This document shows, piece after piece, positions 39,388-46,475 of a DNA stretch of 53,975 bases. Source of the DNA: CBDUUP01 sp965370435 (lineage in GTDB: Bacteria > Chloroflexota > Anaerolineae > Anaerolineales > UBA11579). Under the pieces are notes generated by a model. The model searched no databases and was not told the DNA's origin. It saw nothing but the letters and a program-made list of their open reading frames with translations. Position 1 is the stretch's first letter; each line of letters starts with the position of its first letter. Both the position numbers and the translations under genes were made by a program. The DNA is taken from the NCBI GenBank assembly GCA_965370435.1, contig CBDUUP010000001.1, forward strand, positions 1 through 53,975. Direction: 5' to 3'.

Positions 39388-40608
39388 TTATTCCGCCGGT
39401 TGAGCGGGAGGGCGGGCTTCGGGCTTCGGTTCGCCCACCACCTGCACGGTCTTGCGATGGCGGCGGGAGAAGTCCCGCAGGAATTCCAGGGTGATCCAGC
39501 CCAAAACCAGGTTCACGCCCAGGTGGGTGAGAACTCGGGTGAGGGCCGGCGCGTCGCCCACAAACTGCTCCACAATAGCGGTCACCATCAAGATGACCAG
39601 CATGAGGGGGGTGAGGAACTTCCAATTGATGTTCAGCATTTGGTCAATGCGGACCCGAGGGAAGGTGGTGCGGATGAGCATAATCAAGTAGGCCAAGAGA
39701 AAAGACTTGAGGCCCAAATAGAAGATGCCCAGAATGGGATAGGCCTCCGCGCCGGGGCCTTGCCAACCGCCGAAGAACAAGGTGGCCGAAAGGATACCGG
39801 CGGTGAAAGCGTGCAGGAACTCGCTGACCATGAACATGCCCCACTTCATCCCGGAGTATTCAATGTTGAAACCGGCCACGATCTCCGAGTCAGCCTCCAG
39901 CAGGTCGAAGGGCGCGCGTCCCACCTCGGCCATATTGCTGATAAAGAAAATCACCGCCGCTAAGGGGGCGATGGCGACGAACCATACGCCCTGAGCCTCC
40001 ACGATGGCATGCACGCCCATCGAGCGGGCCAGCAGCACCGCCACCAGGATCGCCAGGATCATGGGTATTTCATAAGACACCAGTTGGGCCACTGCCCGGA
40101 AAGCGCCCAGCAAGGCGTACTTGTTATTGGAGGACCAACCGGCCATCAAAATAGACAAGATGCCGAAGGATCCCACTGCGATCAGGTATAGCACGCCGAC
40201 GTTGAGGTCGGCTCCCACCAGGGTTTTCGCAAAGGGGATCACCGCCCAGAGCAGCAGCACCGAGGCCAGGGCCATCAGCGGGGCCAGGTTGTAGACGAAC
40301 TTGTCCACGCCGTCGGGGGTGATGAGTTCTTTGGTGGTGATCTTGACCATGTCGGCGAAACTCTGCAAGATGCCAAATTTCCCGGCCCGGTTGGGACCGA
40401 ACCGGTCCTGGATGCGGGCGGCGATCTTACGTTCCAGCCAGAGGACGAAGATCACCACACCCATCGCAGCGGAAGCCACGATCACCACCCCAGCAAATTT
40501 CATGATAAGGATGGTCAACCCCTCCGACAACCCCCAGTCCATCAACAGACCTCGGAACCATTCTGCAATCAATGCCGGGTCACGCAAAAAATCCAGCAGT
40601 AAATCCAT
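39388..40608 (-). CDS. nuoH: NADH-quinone oxidoreductase subunit H
   Basis: A 406-residue membrane subunit that forms the quinone-binding cavity together with NuoB and NuoD. LERKIAARIQDRFGPNRAGKFGILQSFADMVKITTKELI and RAPFDLLEADSEIVAGFNIEYSGMKWGMFM are both canonical. A charged, Pro-rich C-terminal extension (about 375-406) is added. I choose the ATG at 40608 (GGGAGAG upstream) over 40641. A hairpin separates it from nuoA, and nuoB-C-D, which usually lie here, are missing. Confidence 0.96.
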   Translation of the reverse strand: MDLLLDFLRDPALIAEWFRGLLMDWGLSEGLTILIMKFAGVVIVASAAMGVVIFVLWLERKIAARIQDRFGPNRAGKFGILQSFADMVKITTKELITPDGVDKFVYNLAPLMALASVLLLWAVIPFAKTLVGADLNVGVLYLIAVGSFGILSILMAGWSSNNKYALLGAFRAVAQLVSYEIPMILAILVAVLLARSMGVHAIVEAQGVWFVAIAPLAAVIFFISNMAEVGRAPFDLLEADSEIVAGFNIEYSGMKWGMFMVSEFLHAFTAGILSATLFFGGWQGPGAEAYPILGIFYLGLKSFLLAYLIMLIRTTFPRVRIDQMLNINWKFLTPLMLVILMVTAIVEQFVGDAPALTRVLTHLGVNLVLGWITLEFLRDFSRRHRKTVQVVGEPKPEARPPAQPAE

Positions 40609-40652
40609 GGAAACTCTCCCGAAGAGAAATCTTCTTGTCACTTAAGCGTAAT

Positions 40653-40684
40653 AAAAGGCTGAGAAGTTGCCTCATCAGCCTTTT
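40653..40684 (-). terminator. Hairpin between nuoA and nuoH
   Basis: On the minus strand, AAAAGGCTGA, a 12-base loop, then TCAGCCTTTTATTA. The sequence is nearly symmetric, so it could end or attenuate transcription after nuoA. Confidence 0.6.
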
Positions 40685-40704
40685 GATCTATTATGCTATC
40701 GGGT

Positions 40705-41061
40705 TTAGAACCACTCCAATGCGCCTTTTCGCCAGGCTGCCAGCAATTCTACGAGCAAGATAAAAATGAATAGAACTCCCGCCAACACCCCGAAGAGGGT
40801 CAACTGGTCGTAAGCGACCGCCCAGGGGAAAAGGAAAACCAATTCCACGTCGAAGATCAAAAAGGTCAGCGCAAAGATGTAATACTGTATCTTGAACTGT
40901 ATCCAAGCATCCCCGACGGTTTCAACCCCGCATTCGTAAGTTTGTGATTTGACCTTATTGGGCTGCTTTGGAGCGACCACAGCGGCCAGCAATATCGGAG
41001 CTAGCGGGAAAGCTAAACCAATCAGAACAAAAATGCCGATGTACAGCCAATTCTCAAGCAT
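40705..41061 (-). CDS. nuoA: NADH-quinone oxidoreductase subunit A
   Basis: A 118-residue, three-helix subunit. ETYECG-type YECGVETVGDAWIQFKIQYYIFALTFLIFDVELVFLFPWA is the diagnostic segment with the conserved Cys loop and DVE. First gene of the operon, with a TATAAT -10 about 58 bases upstream. Confidence 0.96.
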   Translation of the reverse strand: MLENWLYIGIFVLIGLAFPLAPILLAAVVAPKQPNKVKSQTYECGVETVGDAWIQFKIQYYIFALTFLIFDVELVFLFPWAVAYDQLTLFGVLAGVLFIFILLVELLAAWRKGALEWF

Positions 41062-41456
41062 AATGCGCCTCAGAAATCAGATTTACTAACATTGAACCAG
41101 AGTCTTACCCTGGATAGTATTATACATAGTAAAATTTGTAATAAAAACAACAGCGGGCAAGATTTTACCACATATCAACCTGATTGTGTGAACTCCCGCA
41201 ATCAGCCAATAGTTTTTCTCCCGCAGGTTTAGCCGAAATGGGCTTATTTCAGCGCCATGCCTGGTAAAATCGGACCGGTTTAATCAAGGTACTACCTGCG
41301 GCAGGTTCGACAGTACAACGCTTGCACACCGCGCAATCACATTAATAAATGTTAAGGATACCGCTTTGCCCATGGTTCCATGCTAAACTTAAGAACCCCA
41401 AAATACTCGCATCGTCGCGTGCTTGTTAAAGGAAGACGATATTCCCAGAGGTCGAT
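41062..41456. promoter_or_regulatory. Divergent promoter region nuoA / transglutaminase gene
   Basis: A 395-base non-coding region. On the minus strand TATAAT lies at 41124-41119 with a poor -35 in a T-rich stretch, giving a roughly 50-nt nuoA leader. A 13-base palindrome ACCTGC-G-GCAGGT at about 41292-41304 is a possible operator. I see no clear plus-strand promoter. AGGAAG at 41431-41436 and AGAGGTCG at 41448-41455 precede the ATG at 41457. Confidence 0.5.
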
Positions 41457-43931
41457 ATGTCTATTAGCTCTCTAAATAATGCCAACTCCACCCGTTGGTG
41501 GGACCGCCTGGCGGCCTTCATTTTCTTGGCAGTCGCCTTATCCGCTGCCGCCCGCCTGGTCGCCACCCATTGGACCGAACATCTGGAGCTGGTCTACACC
41601 CTGACCATCCTGGGGACTCTGGCCGGGCTGGCTATCGGGAGAAGCAGCTTCTCCCCCCAACTGGCCGCCGGATTCAGCCTGGCCTACGGCCTTTTCGCCA
41701 TCCCTTGGCAGGTCGGCCTCACCCTGGGCGACGGTTATTCGTGGACCGCCCGCCTGGTAAGCCTCTTGGGGCGCTTGAGCTACTCCGCGGCCCAGTTCAT
41801 CAGAAAAGAGCACGTCACCGACCCGCTGCTCTTTCTGCTGTTGATGGCCCTCATCTATTGGACGTTGAGCGTGTTTGGCGGATATACCCTGGTGCGCCAC
41901 GGCCACGCCTGGCGGGCCACCCTGCCCATCGGCTTGACCCTGGTCATCTTGCACACCTACGATTTCATGCTCCCCCGGCGGGCCTGGTATCTGGCCAGCT
42001 TCCTTTTCTTTGCCTTGATGCTGGTGGCCCGGGTGGCCTTCGTCCGCAACCAGGTCGAATGGAAAAAACACCGCACCCACCTGCCCATCTACATAGGCTT
42101 CGACCTGACCAAGGCCACCGTGCTGGCCGCCCTGCTGCTCATCTTCATTTCCTGGGGCGCGCCGGCCATAGCCGCCACTTTGCCCCCCGCCGCCGAAGCC
42201 TGGGAGACCCTCACCGAACCCTGGGTGAAACTGCGCGACCGCCTGGGGAAAATGTTCACATCCTTGCAGGTGTCGGTAGGAGTGGTGAACGACTATTACG
42301 GCGAGAGTCTGGCTCTGGGACGGGGCAACGATCTCTCCGACTTCATAGTGCTGACCGTTGAAGCGCCCCGGCCGCCTTCCAACGTGCGGTACTATTGGCG
42401 CTTGCGCACTTACGACTTCTACGACAACAACCAATGGAGCAGCACGCTCCCCGACCTGGCCAACGTGCTCCCCTCCAGTGAAAACATGGGCTTCACCGCC
42501 CCGCCGCCGATGGAAGGCCGCTGGGAAGCCGAATTCATCTTCACCGTGGGCACCTCCATCACCATCCTTTACACCCCCAACCAACCCCTATGGGTGGAAA
42601 TTCCCGCCGAAGCCCACCTAGCTTACAACTCCGACGGGTCTGTCGATCTGAACACATTGAAGGCCTACACGACCTTGTATCCAGGCGCAACCTACAAGGT
42701 CGCCGCCTCGATCACCAACGCATCCGTCAACCAACTCCGGGGGGCGGATCCCGAATACCCGGACTGGGTTGTGGATCGCTACCTGGAAGTCCCCGACTCG
42801 GTCTCCGAGCGCACCCTGGAACTGGCCCGCCGGATCACCGAAGGGATGGATAACCCCTACGACATGACCAGCGCCATCACCCAATGGATGCGCGATAACG
42901 TCACCTACGTGGATACTGTGCCCACCCCTCCCGCCGGTCAGGACCACATTGACTGGATGCTCTTCGACCTGAAGCAGGGCTACTGCATGTATTACGCCTC
43001 CGCCGAAATTATCATGCTGCGCTCTCTGGGCATTCCGGCCCGGCTGGCGGTAGGCTACTCCTCCGGCGAACGGACTTTGGGCGTGGAGCTGCTCGCCGAC
43101 GGCGGCGACCGTCCCGGAGGAATTGATCAAATCCCCGACGAATTGGACGAAGGCTCCCTGTCAGAGATGGCCAACAAAGAATTTTACACCGTGCGCCAGA
43201 GCAACGCCCACGCCTGGCCGGAGGTTTACTTCCCCGGCATCGGCTGGGTCGAATTCGAACCCACCGTGAATCAATTTCCTCTCTCCCGGTTTCAAGGCGC
43301 CGCGGAGACCGAAGATCCCCTAAACTCAGAAGACAATACTGAGGCAATCACCGACCGCAACGATGATCCCCTGGATCGTTCCTCCCAGGAAAATGACCTC
43401 GCCGATGAGGTTGCCGCCATGTCCGCAGACTCACCTACCTCCATAGGAACCTGGATCGCCTGGGTCACTCTGGCGCTGGTCTTGATCCTGTCGCCCATCA
43501 TCTGGCAGGTTTTGCGCAGGCGAGGCATGCCCTCCCTCCCGGCGCTTGTGGAGAGCGGGTTGGAGCGCTTCGACGTTGAACCCCCGGAGATCATCCGCCG
43601 GTGGGTGCGTTTTGCCAAACTGCCGCCGCTGGCCAAGGCCTACCAGGAAATGAACCGGGCGCTCAAGCGTCTTGGCTCACCGCCCAAACTCTCCAACACC
43701 CCCGCCGAACGGGCCGCCGCGCTCGCCAGCCTGCTCCCAGAGACCGAAGGGCCGGTCGTCCAGCTCCTCTTGGATGAATATCACACCGGCGTTTTCAGCC
43801 CCCAAGAAGGCAACCTGGAGGTTGCCGCCCGGGCCGGGAACGCTCTCCGCGCCATCTCGTATATGACCCTGATACGGCGCTTCCTCTCCCGCTGGCAGTC
43901 TCCAAAGAAAAAACCGTCTTTCGCCGACTAA
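41457..43931 (+). CDS. TgpA-like membrane protein with transglutaminase-like domain
   Basis: An 824-residue protein. An N-terminal block of about six membrane helices (20-245) of DUF3488/TgpA type is followed by an outside transglutaminase-like domain with the Cys in KQGYCMYYASAEIIMLRSLGIPAR (near 510), His in SNAHAWPEVYF (near 585) and GWVEFEPT, where Glu takes the place of the third catalytic residue. A last membrane helix (about 665-685) leads to a cytoplasmic DUF4129-like tail with a P-x-E-x-A-rich end. In other bacteria such proteins occur with MoxR ATPase and DUF58 genes; these are not here. Probable role in surface protein cross-linking or proteolysis. Confidence 0.87.
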   Translation: MSISSLNNANSTRWWDRLAAFIFLAVALSAAARLVATHWTEHLELVYTLTILGTLAGLAIGRSSFSPQLAAGFSLAYGLFAIPWQVGLTLGDGYSWTARLVSLLGRLSYSAAQFIRKEHVTDPLLFLLLMALIYWTLSVFGGYTLVRHGHAWRATLPIGLTLVILHTYDFMLPRRAWYLASFLFFALMLVARVAFVRNQVEWKKHRTHLPIYIGFDLTKATVLAALLLIFISWGAPAIAATLPPAAEAWETLTEPWVKLRDRLGKMFTSLQVSVGVVNDYYGESLALGRGNDLSDFIVLTVEAPRPPSNVRYYWRLRTYDFYDNNQWSSTLPDLANVLPSSENMGFTAPPPMEGRWEAEFIFTVGTSITILYTPNQPLWVEIPAEAHLAYNSDGSVDLNTLKAYTTLYPGATYKVAASITNASVNQLRGADPEYPDWVVDRYLEVPDSVSERTLELARRITEGMDNPYDMTSAITQWMRDNVTYVDTVPTPPAGQDHIDWMLFDLKQGYCMYYASAEIIMLRSLGIPARLAVGYSSGERTLGVELLADGGDRPGGIDQIPDELDEGSLSEMANKEFYTVRQSNAHAWPEVYFPGIGWVEFEPTVNQFPLSRFQGAAETEDPLNSEDNTEAITDRNDDPLDRSSQENDLADEVAAMSADSPTSIGTWIAWVTLALVLILSPIIWQVLRRRGMPSLPALVESGLERFDVEPPEIIRRWVRFAKLPPLAKAYQEMNRALKRLGSPPKLSNTPAERAAALASLLPETEGPVVQLLLDEYHTGVFSPQEGNLEVAARAGNALRAISYMTLIRRFLSRWQSPKKKPSFAD

Positions 43932-43960
43932 GCCCCTCCAAAACTCCTCTAAACTATCCA

Positions 43961-43998
43961 TCCCCCGGCCCTCTTTCATCATGGCCGGGGGATTTTTT
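43961..43998 (+). terminator. Rho-independent terminator of the transglutaminase gene
   Basis: TCCCCCGGCC pairs with GGCCGGGGGA around a 12-base loop, followed by six T residues. Confidence 0.92.
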
Positions 43999-44096
43999 AC
44001 AGCGCAGATTTATTCTCAACTCCCCTATCCTGTCATTCCGAGCGCTTCCACTTCGACAAAAGCCCAGTCCTGTGGAGAAGAAACACTCTCCTCTCT

Positions 44097-44140
44097 CGTA
44101 GGGGTGCAGCGTTGCTGCGCCCAGTCACGCGCCAACCCGC
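44097..44140. repeat. GTAGGGGYGCAGCGTTGCTGCGCCC repeat
   Basis: A small palindromic element (GCAGCGTTGCTGC) followed by CAGTCACGCG. Related copies are at 46318-46360 and 46383-46420. Bases 43999-44096 and 44141-44257 show nothing else I can support. Confidence 0.7.
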
Positions 44141-44257
44141 GCACAATCACGTCCAAAACCATCACTCTTCTTAGTAGTTCCCCAGAATATCCTCAAATTG
44201 ATGCGCATCATCACAGAGCTTCGCGTGAGCTAAGCCGAACCTTCTTTTTCACATACA

Positions 44258-44375
44258 GAAGATATGATGCTCTAAAAAAAGAGCCTCAACCGTCTTCCCT
44301 GTGTACTTGGTCCCTGTTTCCCTATATGCCTGTTTACCCGGCCCTTGTGTACTTGTTTACTTTTCCCTTGTCCCC
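44258..44375. repeat. Left inverted flank of the cyclase gene
   Basis: 44258-44301 (GATATGATGCTCT..., then CCTCAACCGTCTTCCCTG) matches the reverse complement of 46275-46317 at most positions. The following words CTTGTGTACTTGTTT (about 44343-44360) match the reverse complement of the 46214-46275 spacer. Confidence 0.75.
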
Positions 44376-44495
44376 AACGCCCTACAGAACCGCAAGGCAA
44401 TTGAATCCCAGAAACCGCCGCCTTGACGTATAATATGAGTATTGTCAAACTGCTTCCGGCATTGCCTATCCCTTTTCTCCATCAAGAGGTGTTTA

Positions 44496-46214
44496 ATGTA
44501 TTCAGAGCCAAACACCACCGTCACACCGCCCATGGACCAGCAAGTTTCCCGCCTCAGCAAGCTGGCCGACCAGATCAGCCAATCCTTGCAATCCCAGGTC
44601 AAGGGTCTCCCCAAGGGCGTGACCGAAAGCCTGGCCCAGCTTTCCGGAAGTCTGACCCGCATGAGCCGCCAGATCGCCCAGCAGCAAGAAGAGCGCACCA
44701 ACCTGATGGCCCTGGCCGATATCGGACAGGTGGTCAACTCCTCTCTGGACATCAACGACGTACTGCGCATTGTGATGGATACCATCGTGCGCCTCACCGG
44801 AGCCGAGCGCGGCTTCCTGATGCTGCGGGACGAGAACGGCGAACTGACCATCCGCATGGCCCGCAACTGGGAGCGAGAGTCGATCAACCCCTCCGAGTTC
44901 GCCATCAGCGGCACCATCATCAACCGGGTCGCTACCGAGGGCAGGCCGGTGCTCACCACCAACGCCCAGGAAGACCCCCGCTTCGGCGGCCAGGAGAGCA
45001 TCGTCGCCTATAACCTGCGCTCCATCTTGTGCGTGCCTCTCAAGGTGAAGGACGAACTGACCGGGGTGATCTATACCGACAACCGGGTCCGCACCGGCCT
45101 CTTCACTGAAGTCGAACGCGACCTGCTGATGGCTTTCGCCAACCAGGCCGCAGTCGCCATCCAGAACGCCCGCTTGTTCGAGTCGGTGCGCGAAACCCTG
45201 GCCGAAGTGACCCAACTCAAGAACTTGATGGAAAACATCTTTGCCTCCATTGCCAGCGGGGTGATCACCGCCGACGTACACGACAACATCTTACTTTGCA
45301 ACCGCGCCGCAGAGACCATCCTGGGACGCTCCGAAGAGGAACTGGTGGGCAACCAGTTGGTCGCCATGCTGCCGCCTTTGGCCCCCCACCTTTCCGGTCC
45401 CTTCTCCACCGTGCAGGAGACCGACGAGGCCATCATCGGCCTGGAGATCAACCCCACCCTGTCGGACCGCGGCCCGGTGGATCTGCGCTTCAATATCTCT
45501 CCCCTCAAAGACGCCGACCAGAAAACCCAGGGCGTCGCCATCGTGTTGGACGACCTGACCGAGCGCAAAGTCCTGGAAGCCCAGCGCCGCCTGCTTCATG
45601 TGATGATCTCCCCGGCGGTCATTGACCAGTTGAACCCCGACGAAATGCAGTTGGGCGGCAAACGGGTCGAGATCACCACCATGTTCGCCGACGTGCGCGG
45701 TTTCACCAGTTTCAGCGAGAAACACGATCCTGAAAAATTGGTTTCTATATTGAACATGTACCTGGCTGCGGGCGCGGAAGCCGTCCTGGCCCAGGAAGGG
45801 GCCTTGGACAAATTCCTGGGCGACGCGGTGATGGCCTGGTTCAACCACCCCATCCCCCAGCCCGACCACACCCTCCGGGCCGTGCGGGCCGCCCTGGCCA
45901 TAAGCGAAGGCGTCAAAGCCGTCCACAAGCAATTGCCCAAAGAATTCCATCTCTCTTACGGGGTAGGCATACACTTTGGCGACGCAGTGGTAGGCTGGGT
46001 GGGCACCGAAACCCGCCTGGACTACACCGCCATTGGAGACAGCGTGAACACCGCCAAACGCATCCAGGAAAACTCAGCCCCCAGCCAAATCCTGATAAGC
46101 TCACAGGCCTACGAACTGGTCAAAAATGAAGTCGCCGTCCGGGAAGTAGACCCCGTGACCGCCAAGGGCAAGAGCAAGCCTTTGCAGGTGTATGAGGTGG
46201 TGGGGTTGAAATGA
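44496..46214 (+). CDS. GAF-PAS-class III adenylate/guanylate cyclase
   Basis: A 572-residue soluble signalling enzyme. Domains: short N-terminal coiled coil (to about 65), GAF (about 70-235, LADIGQVVNSSLDINDVLR ... AVAIQNARLFE), PAS (about 245-355, MENIFASIASGVITAD), then the cyclase (about 375-570). Metal-binding Asp residues are in TTMFADVRGFTSF (near 397) and KFLGDAVMAWF (near 442); the transition-state Asn/Arg are in GDSVNTAKRIQ. The Lys-x-x-x-Asp of KFLGD fits adenine recognition, so cAMP is the likely product. I choose the ATG at 44496 (AGAGGTG upstream) over 44442. It has no membrane helix. Monocistronic, flanked by inverted repeats. Confidence 0.9.
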   Translation: MYSEPNTTVTPPMDQQVSRLSKLADQISQSLQSQVKGLPKGVTESLAQLSGSLTRMSRQIAQQQEERTNLMALADIGQVVNSSLDINDVLRIVMDTIVRLTGAERGFLMLRDENGELTIRMARNWERESINPSEFAISGTIINRVATEGRPVLTTNAQEDPRFGGQESIVAYNLRSILCVPLKVKDELTGVIYTDNRVRTGLFTEVERDLLMAFANQAAVAIQNARLFESVRETLAEVTQLKNLMENIFASIASGVITADVHDNILLCNRAAETILGRSEEELVGNQLVAMLPPLAPHLSGPFSTVQETDEAIIGLEINPTLSDRGPVDLRFNISPLKDADQKTQGVAIVLDDLTERKVLEAQRRLLHVMISPAVIDQLNPDEMQLGGKRVEITTMFADVRGFTSFSEKHDPEKLVSILNMYLAAGAEAVLAQEGALDKFLGDAVMAWFNHPIPQPDHTLRAVRAALAISEGVKAVHKQLPKEFHLSYGVGIHFGDAVVGWVGTETRLDYTAIGDSVNTAKRIQENSAPSQILISSQAYELVKNEVAVREVDPVTAKGKSKPLQVYEVVGLK

Positions 46215-46317
46215 GGAACAAGTAAACAAGTGTGCAAGTATGCAAGTGAACAGGGAAACAAGTACACAAGGAAACAGGGAAAACGGTTGAGGTTCTCTTT
46301 TGGAACATCATATTTTC
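46214..46317. repeat. Right inverted flank of the cyclase gene
   Basis: Begins at the stop codon: GGAACAAGTAAACAAGTG, GCAAGTATGCAAGTGAACAG, then 46275-46317, the reverse complement counterpart of 44258-44301. Confidence 0.75.
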
Positions 46318-46475
46318 CGTAGGGGCGCAGCGTTGCTTCAGTCGATCACGGGCCAAATCCTAGCCAGCCAATCTCATAACCCCGTAGGAGCGCAACGTTG
46401 CTGCGCCCGGTCACGGCTCCCCCATCGTTCAACGTTAAACCTACAACCTTCCAACGTTCAACCTTCCAACGCCCC
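46318..46475. repeat. Two GTAGGRGCGCARCGTTGC copies plus a CAACCTTCCAACGTTCAAC copy
   Basis: 46318-46360 and 46383-46420 resemble 44097-44140. 46443-46469 is the third copy of the SIR2-flanking repeat with a one-base insertion. It lies in the spacer between two convergent genes. Confidence 0.7.

Noticed and set aside
43981..44433. 150-codon plus-strand frame after the transglutaminase gene
   Set aside because: Starts in the terminator and runs through dispersed repeats; no protein-like features.
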